Source of the DNA: an uncultured bacterium
GTDB lineage: Bacteria > Cyanobacteriota > Vampirovibrionia > Gastranaerophilales > Gastranaerophilaceae
Direction of reading: 5' to 3'
Assembly: GCA_902761735.1 (NCBI GenBank)
Contig: CACWLL010000006.1
Location: 124,001-188,000 of the forward strand
Length of the DNA stretch: 64,000 nt
Positions 7,471 through 17,371 of the stretch are shown here, piece after piece. Below the pieces are notes generated by a model. The model saw only the letters and a list, made by a program, of their open reading frames with translations, had not been told where the DNA came from and did no database searches. Within the stretch, counting starts at the first letter, position 1, and every line of letters starts with the position of its first letter. Both the position numbers and the translations under genes were made by a program.

Positions 7471-10014
7471 ATGGAAAAGTTTTTTGAAAAATACCATTCG
7501 GGTTTATTTAAATGTACAAAACCGTATCAATATGTCGGAGGCGAATTCCTTTCATATAATAAGGATTTTGATAGTGCAAACGTTCATTTTGCATTTTGTT
7601 TTCCCGACAAGTATGAGATTGGTATAAGTAATCTTGGGGTTAGAATTTTATACGATTTGGTGAACAAACATGAAGGATTCATGTGTGACAGAGCGTATGC
7701 ACCGGAGCCGGATTTTAAGCCTGAAATATTATATGGATTAGAAAGTAAACGCCCAATTAGAGATTTTGATGCTGTTGGGTTTTCGCTTCAATATGAAATG
7801 GCCTATCCGACAGTTTTAAAGATGCTTGATATGGCAAAAATCCCATACCGTAACGATATGCGTTCTGATGACGATCCTATTGTTATGGCAGGCGGGCCTT
7901 GTGCTTTTAACCCGCTTCCGCTTGCAGATTTTATAGATGTATTTATGATTGGTGACGGAGAAGATACTATTATAGAAGTTTGTAAAATTCTTGAAGATAC
8001 AAAAGGATTGCCGCGAGAAGAGCGAATTAAAGCCTTATGTAAGGATGAAAATTCAGGAAGATGGTCAAAGCTTACAGGTGGTAAAGTTAAAAAACGAATT
8101 GCGCAATTAACATATGACACCGCATTAAAATCTTACCCTATACCATACTCTTCTTCCGTACAAGATAGAGCTGTAGTCGAAATTCGTCGAGGATGCGGAA
8201 GAATGTGCAGGTTTTGTCAACCCGGTCATGTTACTTTACCAATCAGAGAACGAGAAAGTGAAGAGATTGTAAAAATAACAAAAGAACTGGTCAAAAATAC
8301 CGGTTACGATGAGTATTCTTTGCTATCGTTATCTTCAAATGATTATGCTAATATTAATGAAGTAATAAAAGAACTTTCAATAGATTTTAACAAAAAGAAA
8401 GTTTCTGTATCTTTGCCAAGTCAGCGTATTGACGGGTTTAATCTGGAATTGGCAAATTTAGTCCAAAGTGTCAGAAAATCTACGATGACTCTTGCTCCGG
8501 AGGCAGGTTCTCAGAGATTACGAGATGTTATAAAAAAGAATATTACTGAGGATATGATAATTGATGCTGTGGCTGCTTTATATGAAAACGGTTGGTCGAG
8601 AGTAAAATTTTATTTTATATGCGGACTTCCGACAGAAACTATTCACGATATGGATGAAATGGCTGAATTATTCAGAAAAATTCGTTACAGATGCATCGGT
8701 ATAAAAAGAGAAAAAGGGTTGAAACATTCTATGGATATAACTTGTACGCTATCCATATTTGTTCCAAAGCCGTTTACACCTTTTCAGTGGTGTCCTCAAA
8801 TGGATTTAGGGATAGTAACCGAGCATATCAGATATTTGAAAGAGCAAATAAAAAATATAAAGGGTGTCAAGATTAATTATCATGAGCAGGTTGTGTCAAT
8901 GATTGAAGCGGTGCTCACTCGTGGTGATGATAATTTGTGTAAATATATCGAGGCACTTTTTAAAAAAGGTTGTTATCTTGATGCGTGGGGTGAATATTTT
9001 GATGAAGATATTTGGCTTTCAACAGCTGCAGATATGAATATTAATTTGACTGAACTGGCACAAAAAGAATATTTGAGAGAAGAAATTCTGCCTTGGGATT
9101 TTATTGATGTCGGTATAAATAAGAATTGGTTTATAACCGAATATAACGATGCTTTTAAACCGGAAAATCTTCCTGATTCAGAAGTTAAAAATGAATGCCA
9201 TATAGTTCCTACGTGTCAAACAAAATGTGTAAATTGCGGAGTTTGTTCTAATTTAAAAACCCGAAAAGTTTTAGCAAAGCCGTTTAAAGCTTCAGATAAA
9301 TATAAACCGGAGGTAAAACGTAATCCGACAGACGGAAATCAGCAAAATGTAAAACCTGTTTATAAATACAGATTAAAAATAACAAAATCGGGAATTTTGA
9401 GATACTTTTCGCATTTGGATTGGCAGAATACTTTTTTAAAAGCGCTTTCAAGAAGCGGTTTGAAGGTAGCTTTTTCTCAAGGGTTTAATCCTACAATGAA
9501 AGTGTCTTTAGGGATTGCCTTACCTTTATTTGCTCAAAGTGAGGGTGAGCTTGTTGATATTGATTTATGGGAAGATGTTGATGTAAATACTGTTAGAGAT
9601 AAGTTGCAGGCAGTTCTACCCCCTGAATGTAAAATAATAAGTATTGTAAAAAAGAATAAAGATGCCCAATCGATAGATAATACTGCTACTTGGGCAGAAT
9701 ATCGCATTGATGTATTTAATTCAAAACTTTACGATTTTGAAAATTTGAAGTATAATACTGATAGAGTTTTATCTTCCGATGAAATTTATATTGAGAAGAA
9801 AAACAAAAAAGGTTTAACTAAAAAAATAAACATAAAACCTGCAATAAAATCTTACAGATTTGAAGGTAATAGTTTATTCATAGTATTAAAAACCGGTCAA
9901 GGATCCGATATCCCGGCACTGCGAGCAGATGTGCTTATGAGCCTGATTGAACCTGATACTGTGTTTGATATTACGAGAACCGGATTCTTTGATGAAGAGT
10001 TAAGAGAGTTATAA
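7471..10014 (+). CDS. TIGR03960-type B12-binding radical SAM protein fused to DUF2344 domain
   Basis: 847 residues from ATG 7471; an upstream in-frame extension to 7366 has no family-like sequence. The N-terminal B12-binding-like region is followed by a radical SAM core with EIRRGCGRMCRFCQPG (4Fe-4S ligands C242, C246, C249). A Cys-rich segment (CHIVPTCQTKCVNCGVC) lies near 575. A DUF2344/TIGR03936 domain runs from about residue 630 (RLKITKSGILRYFSHLDW, then GLKVAFSQGFNPTMKVSLG). This architecture is often found directly before an Rne/Rng ribonuclease, as here (10 bases apart). The family is thought to modify RNA or protein, but the substrate is unproven. Confidence 0.88.
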   Translation: MEKFFEKYHSGLFKCTKPYQYVGGEFLSYNKDFDSANVHFAFCFPDKYEIGISNLGVRILYDLVNKHEGFMCDRAYAPEPDFKPEILYGLESKRPIRDFDAVGFSLQYEMAYPTVLKMLDMAKIPYRNDMRSDDDPIVMAGGPCAFNPLPLADFIDVFMIGDGEDTIIEVCKILEDTKGLPREERIKALCKDENSGRWSKLTGGKVKKRIAQLTYDTALKSYPIPYSSSVQDRAVVEIRRGCGRMCRFCQPGHVTLPIRERESEEIVKITKELVKNTGYDEYSLLSLSSNDYANINEVIKELSIDFNKKKVSVSLPSQRIDGFNLELANLVQSVRKSTMTLAPEAGSQRLRDVIKKNITEDMIIDAVAALYENGWSRVKFYFICGLPTETIHDMDEMAELFRKIRYRCIGIKREKGLKHSMDITCTLSIFVPKPFTPFQWCPQMDLGIVTEHIRYLKEQIKNIKGVKINYHEQVVSMIEAVLTRGDDNLCKYIEALFKKGCYLDAWGEYFDEDIWLSTAADMNINLTELAQKEYLREEILPWDFIDVGINKNWFITEYNDAFKPENLPDSEVKNECHIVPTCQTKCVNCGVCSNLKTRKVLAKPFKASDKYKPEVKRNPTDGNQQNVKPVYKYRLKITKSGILRYFSHLDWQNTFLKALSRSGLKVAFSQGFNPTMKVSLGIALPLFAQSEGELVDIDLWEDVDVNTVRDKLQAVLPPECKIISIVKKNKDAQSIDNTATWAEYRIDVFNSKLYDFENLKYNTDRVLSSDEIYIEKKNKKGLTKKINIKPAIKSYRFEGNSLFIVLKTGQGSDIPALRADVLMSLIEPDTVFDITRTGFFDEELREL

Positions 10015-10024
10015 AGGATTTAAA

Positions 10025-11881
10025 ATGGCAAACGACAAAAACAACAAAAATTTTAAGGAAAAAGACAAAGGTCAGAAAATTATTATCGCTGAACGTGATA
10101 ATATCGGCGCAGTATTGGAAAACGGTAAAGTAACAGATTTCTTTATTCACAGAGGAGAAGTCCTTTTGGGTGATGTTTATCTTGCGACTGTTGATAATAT
10201 TTTGCCGAGTATTGATGCGGCATTTGTAAATGTCGGAACGGACAGAATGGGCTTTTTGCACGCTCAGGATGTTATGGGAAAAGGTACATTAAAAGATAAG
10301 CTTTCCCCTAAACAAAAACTTATTGTACAGGTTGTAAAGGAACCTACGGGACATAAAGGCCCGAGAGTTACAACTCAAATAAGCTTGCCGGGACGTTTTT
10401 TGGTTTTGATGCCAAATGAGCCGGGTGTTAGCGTAAGTAAAAAAATTGAAAGTTCAAAAGAAAGAGCAAGATTAAAATCTATTTTGAACCTTATTAAGCC
10501 TGTAGGGGTTGGAGTAATTATCAGAACAGAGGCAGAAGGACAAACTGAAGCTGATATACAAGAAGATTTAGAAATACTTCTTGAAAAGTGGAATAATATA
10601 ATTACATCAGCGGAAACAATGACTCCTCCAAATCTTATATACAGAGATCAGGATTTATTGTATAGAGTAATTCGTGAAGCTTGTACTGAGGATACAAAAG
10701 AGATTATTGTTGACACTCCTTTTGCTTTGAACAGAGTACAAAATATTTTACAAAACTGGCATATGAATAAAAACATCAATGTAACTTTATACAAAGGAAC
10801 TGAACCGTTGCTTATTGCAATGGATATTCATAAAGAAATTAAGGCTGCATTGAATATTAAGGTAAATATGCCGTCAGGCGGTTATTTGTTTATTCAGCAG
10901 ACAGAAGCTCTTACCGTAATTGATGTAAACAGCGGTAAATTCGTTAGTTCCGCGACTCAGGATGAAACAATATTAAAAACTAATATTGAAGCAGTACATG
11001 AAATCGCACGTCAATTAAGATTGAGAAATATTGGCGGAATGGTTATAGTTGACTTTATTGATATGATGTCAAGAGCTGATAAGTTAGCCATGATGGAGGA
11101 ATTGGAAATTGCACTTGAGCCCGATAAGGCAAAACCTCAAGTGGGTCAGCTTTCGGATTTGGGACTGGTCGAATTAACCCGTCACAGACAAGGGCAAAGT
11201 TTATCCGAAATCTTTACGAAGAAATGTCCTCATTGTCAGGGAAGCGGTTACTTTATGCTTGATTTTAATTTTGCAACACCTACGGCAGAAGGAGAATACA
11301 GAGCAAAAGCCGCTAAATTAAAACTCCCTATGACCAACTACAAAAAAGGCGGGAAAAATGACAGTCAGTCTAAAGCTGAAGAAACGCAAGAACTTGAAGT
11401 TAAACCACTGGAAAGTATGCAGGCAGCTTCTATTGAAGTAGAAAATCCGTCTGTTGTAGCTGCAGCTCAAGATTCCGATAAGAGAAATAATCGTAAACGC
11501 GGCGGGCGCAGAAATAAATTTGAGAAACCTCAAGGAGATAAGGTTGAAACTCCGCTTGTAGTAACAGAGGATGTTCAAACAGCTCAAACTGTCCTTAAAC
11601 CAAATGAAGAAATCAAACCTGAAATATCAGATGATGTTGAAATTCAATCTAAGGTTGAGCAGGAAGATGTAAAAGAAGAAAAACCTTCTAAAGCAAGGGG
11701 CGGCAGAAAAAATTCCCGTAAGAAAACGGAAGTATCTTCTAATGAGGAACAACCTGCAACTGAAGATGTTCAACCTGAAGAGACTGCAAAGGAAGAAAAA
11801 CCGAAAAGAACACGCAGACCAAACAGAGGTTCTTCAAAGAAAACAAGAACAAGAAAAACAAAAGAAGAAACAAATGAATAA
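10025..11881 (+). CDS. rng: Ribonuclease E/G family endoribonuclease
   Basis: 618 residues. Single-strand-specific endoribonuclease for mRNA decay and rRNA processing. An S1 domain lies near residues 35-115 (GDVYLATVDNILPSIDAAFVNVG). The DNase I-like catalytic core has Mg ligands D300 in VIDVNSGKF and D343 in IVDFIDM. The Zn-link CPHC is at 401-404. After about residue 430 comes a long charged, disordered tail rich in Lys/Glu/Arg, recalling the RNase E scaffold region, though much shorter. So it is intermediate between RNase G and E. It is downstream of the radical SAM gene and overlaps the next small gene by eight bases. Confidence 0.92.
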   Translation: MANDKNNKNFKEKDKGQKIIIAERDNIGAVLENGKVTDFFIHRGEVLLGDVYLATVDNILPSIDAAFVNVGTDRMGFLHAQDVMGKGTLKDKLSPKQKLIVQVVKEPTGHKGPRVTTQISLPGRFLVLMPNEPGVSVSKKIESSKERARLKSILNLIKPVGVGVIIRTEAEGQTEADIQEDLEILLEKWNNIITSAETMTPPNLIYRDQDLLYRVIREACTEDTKEIIVDTPFALNRVQNILQNWHMNKNINVTLYKGTEPLLIAMDIHKEIKAALNIKVNMPSGGYLFIQQTEALTVIDVNSGKFVSSATQDETILKTNIEAVHEIARQLRLRNIGGMVIVDFIDMMSRADKLAMMEELEIALEPDKAKPQVGQLSDLGLVELTRHRQGQSLSEIFTKKCPHCQGSGYFMLDFNFATPTAEGEYRAKAAKLKLPMTNYKKGGKNDSQSKAEETQELEVKPLESMQAASIEVENPSVVAAAQDSDKRNNRKRGGRRNKFEKPQGDKVETPLVVTEDVQTAQTVLKPNEEIKPEISDDVEIQSKVEQEDVKEEKPSKARGGRKNSRKKTEVSSNEEQPATEDVQPEETAKEEKPKRTRRPNRGSSKKTRTRKTKEETNE

Positions 11882-12194
11882 TAATTATAAGAAAACAATA
11901 AATGTTATACTTTCGTGCTTGCTATTTTTAGCAGGCACGGGGGTTTGTATTGCAGAACCGATTTCCGGTAGTGCGGTTATACCGTTTAAAACCGTGTTAA
12001 TAAAATTTGGAATTACTATGGGGTCGGTATTAATATCTATTATAGTAATTTGGTTGGGGTTAAAGTCCTTTAAAGAATATATCGGACAAACACCGCAAAG
12101 CATAGATAAAAACAGTTTATATGGGGATACTTTAGAAACTCCAAAAAGTGTTGATGATGCAGTAATTTCTTTTATTGATAAAAACAGGTTGTAA
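11874..12194 (+). CDS. Small membrane protein
   Basis: 106 residues starting at ATG 11874, inside the last codons of rng (ATG is eight bases before the end of its stop), a classic coupling overlap. The N terminus is signal-like (NVILSCLLFLAGTGVCIAEP). A second membrane helix lies around residues 40-62 (FGITMGSVLISIIVIWLGLKSF), followed by a hydrophilic tail. No known family is recognised. Its operon position between rng and two further envelope/TPR genes suggests a lineage-specific role rather than RNA decay. Confidence 0.7.
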   Translation: MNNNYKKTINVILSCLLFLAGTGVCIAEPISGSAVIPFKTVLIKFGITMGSVLISIIVIWLGLKSFKEYIGQTPQSIDKNSLYGDTLETPKSVDDAVISFIDKNRL

Positions 12195-12207
12195 TCGAGG
12201 TTTTAAT

Positions 12208-12444
12208 ATGAAAAAAATGAGTGCATACAGTTCCATTTCTATGTTAGTAATTCTTTTATTTATCGGGATTTTGTTTTCGGTAGTTATGGTACCTGTTTTT
12301 TATGGAAAAGGTGCAATGAATTCTTCGGATGCTTCATTCTCGAAATCCAGTATTGATGCAAGAGTTAATGTTGAGGTGTCAGATATAGAATACGCAAGAA
12401 AGAATATCAAAAGGGAAGAAGAAAGATATAGTCAGGAATATTAA
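12208..12444 (+). CDS. Small single-pass membrane protein
   Basis: 78 residues from ATG 12208, chosen because GAGG lies eight bases upstream. An in-frame start at 12175 would overlap the previous gene and lacks a ribosome site. One membrane helix spans residues 8-30 (ISMLVILLFIGILFSVVMVPVF), then about 45 polar residues outside, ending in a charged helix (YARKNIKREEERYSQEY). No family is recognised. Adjacent to another small membrane gene and a TPR gene in the same operon. Confidence 0.65.
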   Translation: MKKMSAYSSISMLVILLFIGILFSVVMVPVFYGKGAMNSSDASFSKSSIDARVNVEVSDIEYARKNIKREEERYSQEY

Positions 12445-12445
12445 A

Positions 12446-14212
12446 ATGGATGAAAAGTTTTATGACGAAGTAACGGATTTAATCAATAATAGAGAGTTCG
12501 AGGCTGCAAAACAGCGATTGTCGGAAGTTGATACAACAGATGAGCATAATTTAGACGCAATAAAACTTTTAGGTTTATGTAATATAAATCTGGATAAATT
12601 TGAAGATGCAAAGAAAAATTTTGAAACTATAGTTAAGTACAAGCCGGAGGATGCGACTTGCTGGTTTTATCTTGCTATGGCATATGATAATACGGAGGAT
12701 TATATTCCGGCTTTACACGCATATAAAGAGGTAATAAAGCTTAGAGATAAAGAAATTGAAGCGTATAAGGCAATATGTGTTATTTATATTAAAAATAAAG
12801 AAGAAGAAACGGCTGTTGAGTATGGGAAAAAAGCTTTAGAAATTGATGATAAAGATTTTTCTATATATTACATAATCGGTACAGCATATATGTCAATGAA
12901 GAATTTTGAAAAAAGTGTTGAATATCTTGAAAAAGCTCTTGCCCTGAATCCGGAGCACGCACAAATTCATAACAATTTAGGTACTGCTTATTTGACAACA
13001 GGAGATATGGATAAAGCCTATGAGAATTTTTATAAGGCGAGTGAATTAGATCCGGACAATTCATTGACGTATTTTAATATCGCATCAATATTGCAAATAC
13101 AAAATAAGCATGAGGAAGCTTGTGAGTATTTTGAAAAGGCGTATAATATTGAACCGAGTGATATATATTTAACGGCATTAGCTCTATCAGAGGTTAAATG
13201 TAAAAATTGGGATAGTGCAATAAAACATTATAAGATACTTGCAACACATCATCCGGAAAAGCAGACATATCAGTATAATTTGGCATGTTGTTATGAGCAG
13301 ACACGAGAATATAATTATGCAATAAATATTTTGGCAAGATTGGTTGCTCTTAATCCTAAGTCGGCATCCATGTCAAGAAAACTCGCAAGTATATTTGTTA
13401 AAACAAAACAACCTCTTTTAGCTAAAGAAATTTATGAACGTATAATGTTGATGGGTAATGCAACGTATGATATTTGTTATGAGTTTGCCCATGTTTGTAT
13501 ATTGTTGAAGGATACTGATAAGGCGGAAAAGATACTTAAAAAAGTTATTCAATTAAAGCCTGATTATGCGGTTGCTCATAAAGATTTAGGTGTAATATAT
13601 TTAAGTAAAAGACTTTTAGATTACGCAAAAGATGAGTTTGAACAGGCGATGAAATATGCTCCTGAGGATGACTCAATAATTAGTGAATATGCAAATTTTT
13701 TGCACTCAACTGCAGAATTTAAAAAATCTGATGAGTATTACGCAAAGGCTCTTGAATTAAATCCAAAAGCTTATACAACATATGCTTTTTCTGCATTGAA
13801 TAAAATATTTATTGAAGATTACGACAAAGCGTTAGAGCAGATAAAAATTGCAATCGGTAACACTGTTCAAAACGGATTTTTCTTATATATTGCCGGAAAA
13901 ATATATTTTCTTATGAAAAAATATGATGATGCGAAAATGTATCTTGTTAAATCTTACGAAATTGACCCAAATATTGAAACCAAGAATTTGTTGGGTATGA
14001 CATATTATGAATTAGAAGACTACGAGCAAGCAAAAAATATTTTTCTTAGTTTATTCAAAGAAAACGAATACAATATTAATGTACTGTTTTGGTTGGCAAA
14101 ATGTGAAAAGGGTCTTGGCGATAAAGAAAAAGCCTTAGAATATTTAGAAAAAACAGTATTCATATCTCCGGAATTTGAAGAAGCCCAAGAGATGATTAGA
14201 GAGTTGTCATAA
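12446..14212 (+). CDS. Large TPR-repeat protein
   Basis: 588 residues made almost entirely of tetratricopeptide repeats, roughly sixteen. Examples are AYKAICVIYIKNKEEETAVEYGKKALEID, then YYIIGTAYMSMKNFEKSVEYLEKALALNP, then IHNNLGTAYLTTGDMDKAYENFYKASELDP. It has no signal peptide or membrane helix, so it is a cytoplasmic scaffold. The start follows the previous stop by one base, with AGGA upstream. It ends the operon; the convergent permease gene stops two bases beyond, with no hairpin between. The partner proteins cannot be told from the sequence. Confidence 0.85.
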   Translation: MDEKFYDEVTDLINNREFEAAKQRLSEVDTTDEHNLDAIKLLGLCNINLDKFEDAKKNFETIVKYKPEDATCWFYLAMAYDNTEDYIPALHAYKEVIKLRDKEIEAYKAICVIYIKNKEEETAVEYGKKALEIDDKDFSIYYIIGTAYMSMKNFEKSVEYLEKALALNPEHAQIHNNLGTAYLTTGDMDKAYENFYKASELDPDNSLTYFNIASILQIQNKHEEACEYFEKAYNIEPSDIYLTALALSEVKCKNWDSAIKHYKILATHHPEKQTYQYNLACCYEQTREYNYAINILARLVALNPKSASMSRKLASIFVKTKQPLLAKEIYERIMLMGNATYDICYEFAHVCILLKDTDKAEKILKKVIQLKPDYAVAHKDLGVIYLSKRLLDYAKDEFEQAMKYAPEDDSIISEYANFLHSTAEFKKSDEYYAKALELNPKAYTTYAFSALNKIFIEDYDKALEQIKIAIGNTVQNGFFLYIAGKIYFLMKKYDDAKMYLVKSYEIDPNIETKNLLGMTYYELEDYEQAKNIFLSLFKENEYNINVLFWLAKCEKGLGDKEKALEYLEKTVFISPEFEEAQEMIRELS

Positions 14213-14214
14213 GA

Positions 14215-15444
14215 TTATTCGTATCTTAATGCATCAATAGGATTAAGCAAGGATGCTTTATATGCCGGATAATATCCGAATAATACTCCTATTGCCCCTG
14301 AAAATCCAAGAGCTAAAGCAATAGAAAATCCGGATATAGAGATATTCATGGTAGAAAATATCTCTATGCATTTTGAGCAAATTACTCCAAAAATTACGCC
14401 AGCTATTCCCCCAATAATCGAAAGTAAGAAGGATTCTATTAGAAATTGTATTCTGATATCACTGGCTTTGGCTCCTATTGCCATACGAATACCAATTTCT
14501 TTTGTTCTTTCTGTTACTGATACAAGCATAATATTCATAATTCCGATACCGCCTACAAGGAGTGAAACGGATGCAATTGCACCAAGTAAAATGGACATTG
14601 TTTTAGCAGAAGATTTAATTGTTTCTTGCATTTCGGCTAAATTCCTTATCTCAAAATCATTATCTTGAGTTTTTCCGATATGGTGTCTTTGTTTTAAAAT
14701 TTCCGTAATGTCTGATTGAGTTGTATCAAGAATATCAGAATCAGTTGCCTTTACATTAATCATACTTACAGTTCCGGGAAATGCCGTACCAAAAACTTTT
14801 TTCTGAGCGGTAGTAATAGGTATAAATACTAAATCATCCTGATCCATCCCCATCCCGCTTTGTCCTTTAGATTTTAAGAGTCCTATTATTTTAAACGGAA
14901 CATTTCCTATACGCATTGTTTTGTTTATGGGGTCAACATCTCCAAATAATTCTGAAGCAACCGTGTTTCCGATAATTGCAACTTTTGAACTGTTTTGATT
15001 ATCTTCCGGAACAAAATTTCTTCCGCTTAAAATTTCATAATTTCTTATAAACAAATATGATGCGGTTGTTCCGCCTATTGATGATGACCAGTTTTGATTA
15101 CCATATGTAAGCTGTTTATTTTCTGAAGAATACGGAGCAACAGCCAATATACCTCGGGCATTTTTTTCAATAGCCTCAGCATCTTTGAGGGTTAATGTAG
15201 GTTTTGTTCCGGACCCCATACGAACACCTCCCGAGTTTGCCGAAGCTGAGCGTACCATTAAAAGGTTTGACCCCATAGATTCCATGTCTTTGGCAATTTT
15301 CTTACTTGCACCAGACCCTACCGCAAGCATTATAATAACTGCGCTTACCCCGATAATTATGCCTAAACTGGTGAGCATTGAGCGCATTTTATTTATTTTT
15401 AAAGATACTGTTGCCATTTTGAATATTGATTTGAAATCTAACAT
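14215..15444 (-). CDS. MacB-like ABC transporter permease
   Basis: 409 residues. Permease of the MacB/LolCE/YknZ (FtsX) type: an N-terminal helix within MRSMLTSLGIIIGVSAVIIMLAVGSG, a periplasmic MacB core domain at about residues 45-275, then three helices with the FtsX signature (SVTERTKEIGIRMAIGAKASDIRIQFLIES). Unlike E. coli MacB, the ATPase is a separate protein, encoded 30 bases upstream. With the MacA-like adaptor and TolC-like channel of the same operon it should form a mechanotransmission exporter across two membranes. Substrate unknown (antibiotic, peptide or lipid). Confidence 0.9.
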   Translation of the reverse strand: MLDFKSIFKMATVSLKINKMRSMLTSLGIIIGVSAVIIMLAVGSGASKKIAKDMESMGSNLLMVRSASANSGGVRMGSGTKPTLTLKDAEAIEKNARGILAVAPYSSENKQLTYGNQNWSSSIGGTTASYLFIRNYEILSGRNFVPEDNQNSSKVAIIGNTVASELFGDVDPINKTMRIGNVPFKIIGLLKSKGQSGMGMDQDDLVFIPITTAQKKVFGTAFPGTVSMINVKATDSDILDTTQSDITEILKQRHHIGKTQDNDFEIRNLAEMQETIKSSAKTMSILLGAIASVSLLVGGIGIMNIMLVSVTERTKEIGIRMAIGAKASDIRIQFLIESFLLSIIGGIAGVIFGVICSKCIEIFSTMNISISGFSIALALGFSGAIGVLFGYYPAYKASLLNPIDALRYE

Positions 15445-15474
15445 ATATTTTCCTATCTTATATTAAATGCCTTA

Positions 15475-16191
15475 TTATGTTTCCCTCGTTCTGTGCAGTT
15501 GCCACTCAGTTTTCGGCATATCAAGAACTATATTACCGTCTTTGAATTTCACAACACGTTTTGTATATTCGGCAATATCAGGCTCGTGAGTTACAAGCAC
15601 AATGGTTTTTCCCATTTCTTCATTTAACCGTACAAAAAACTCCATAACCTCAATACTTGTCTTGGTATCAAGATTACCTGTAGGTTCATCCGCCAAAATA
15701 AGCGGAGCATCATTTACTAAGGCTCTTGCAATTGCAACACGCTGCTGCTGTCCTCCGGACATTTGATTTGGCATGTGGTCTTCTCTATTCTCTAATCCGA
15801 CAATCTTTAGTGCCCATTTTCCCCGTTCAATTCTCTCTTGTTCGGGAATCCCTTTATATATCATCGGTAGGCATACATTATCCAACGCCGATGTCCTTGA
15901 AATCAGGTTAAATCCCTGAAAGATAAAACCAATTTTTTCGCATCTTACCATGGCAAGGCTGTTTGAATCCAGATGGAGCATATCTTCTCCGTCTAAATAA
16001 TATTCTCCGGATGTCGGTTTATCAAGAGTCCCCAACATATTCATAAAAGTGGATTTGCCTGAGCCTGAAGTTCCCATAATAGCAACAAATTCACCCTTTT
16101 CAACGGACAGGGAAACACCGTTAAGAGCGTTGAAACTTTCTTCTCCTGTTTGATATGTTTTGATTGCATTTTTTACTGTTATTAAACTCAT
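15475..16191 (-). CDS. ABC transporter ATP-binding protein (MacB/LolD type)
   Basis: 238 residues. Walker A GTSGSGKST, Q-loop GFIFQGFNLI, signature MSGGQQQRVAIARAL, Walker B PLILADEPTGNLD and switch His in VTHEPDIAEY are all intact. The sequence is of the LolD/YknY/MacB class, which powers FtsX-type permeases rather than transport across its own membrane alone. The gene lies 10 bases after macA and before the permease, the order expected for a split MacB system. Confidence 0.92.
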   Translation of the reverse strand: MSLITVKNAIKTYQTGEESFNALNGVSLSVEKGEFVAIMGTSGSGKSTFMNMLGTLDKPTSGEYYLDGEDMLHLDSNSLAMVRCEKIGFIFQGFNLISRTSALDNVCLPMIYKGIPEQERIERGKWALKIVGLENREDHMPNQMSGGQQQRVAIARALVNDAPLILADEPTGNLDTKTSIEVMEFFVRLNEEMGKTIVLVTHEPDIAEYTKRVVKFKDGNIVLDMPKTEWQLHRTRET

Positions 16192-16201
16192 TTATTATTC
16201 C

Positions 16202-17368
16202 TTAAAACATTCCCGGAGGTTTTCTTCTCACCTGTTTGCTCTTATCTCTTTTAACTACATTTGATGCCCCGATTATTACTTTATCTCCTTCTTTCAAGTC
16301 TTTAGAAGTAATTTCTATCATACTGTCATCACTTGCACCTGTTTGAATGTTTATCCTTTTTGGTTTTCTGTTAGCTAAAATCCAAATTCCTTGTGTTTTA
16401 TATTTTTGTCCGTCAGTAATGGGAGTGTATTTTAATGCAACTGTAGGTGCACATAAAACGTCTTCGCTCTTGCTTGTTATGATAGAAACATTAGCTGTCA
16501 TTCCCGGTTTAAGTTTCATATGTTCGTTATCAACTTCCACTATTACAGAATATGTTACGACATTCGAAACGGTTGTCGGTTCAAGTCTGACCTGAGTAAC
16601 TTTCCCTTCGAAAACACTATCGGGATAACCGTCAAGGGTATATGTTACATCCTGTCCTTCTTTTACTTTTCCGATATCAGCTTCTGATACATTAACTACA
16701 ATTTGCATTTTGGTTAAATCTTGTGCAATTGTGAAAAGTTCCGGAGCCTGAAAACTTGCTGCAACCGGTTGCCCGAGGTCAATCTTTCTTGCAATAACGG
16801 TGCCGTCAACGGGTGCTATAATTTTTGTGTACCCTAAGTTTGTGAGCGCCGTTTGATATGTTGCTTGTTGTTGCGCAATCTTAGCTTTTGCAGAAGATAT
16901 TTGTGCTTGGTTTGAAAGATAATCACTTTCTGCCTGATCTAATTCGCTTTTTGCAATAAAATTCTTGGCGTAAAGATTTTTATAACGGTTATAAGTTTTT
17001 TTTGACATTTCCGTAACAGCTTGCAGTCTTGCCAAGTCAGCTTGTGCGGATGCAATTTGTGCTTGATTTTGTTGAACGGTTGCTTCAAAATTTGCAGGGT
17101 CAATTTGAGCAAGTAATTGCCCCTTTTTTACCTGAGAGTTATAGTCAACATATATTGCTTTGATTAATCCGGATACGGTAGAACCTACACTCACTGTATT
17201 TACCGGATTTATAGTTCCTGATGCTTCTACAACTTGAGTAATTGTACAAGTTTTTAGAGCCTGAGTTTCATAATGAACTTTGTGTTTCATTTTTGAATGT
17301 ATAAGCCCGCCGCCAATTAGTATTACTGCCGCTAATGCTATTACCAAATGTTTTTTTTGTATATTCAT
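16202..17368 (-). CDS. MacA-like periplasmic adaptor subunit
   Basis: 388 residues. One N-terminal membrane anchor (residues 8-25, LVIALAAVILIGGGLIH), then the membrane-fusion architecture. A first lipoyl half (VSVGSTVSGLIKAIYVDYNSQVKKGQLLAQID) is followed by an alpha-helical hairpin at about 90-165 with repeated QAQIASAQADLARLQ-type heptads, the second lipoyl half (APVDGTVIARKIDLGQPV), a beta-barrel and a membrane-proximal domain. It connects the MacB-like transporter to the TolC-like channel. It starts three bases after the tolC-like gene's stop. Confidence 0.9.
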   Translation of the reverse strand: MNIQKKHLVIALAAVILIGGGLIHSKMKHKVHYETQALKTCTITQVVEASGTINPVNTVSVGSTVSGLIKAIYVDYNSQVKKGQLLAQIDPANFEATVQQNQAQIASAQADLARLQAVTEMSKKTYNRYKNLYAKNFIAKSELDQAESDYLSNQAQISSAKAKIAQQQATYQTALTNLGYTKIIAPVDGTVIARKIDLGQPVAASFQAPELFTIAQDLTKMQIVVNVSEADIGKVKEGQDVTYTLDGYPDSVFEGKVTQVRLEPTTVSNVVTYSVIVEVDNEHMKLKPGMTANVSIITSKSEDVLCAPTVALKYTPITDGQKYKTQGIWILANRKPKRINIQTGASDDSMIEITSKDLKEGDKVIIGASNVVKRDKSKQVRRKPPGMF

Positions 17369-17371
17369 ATT

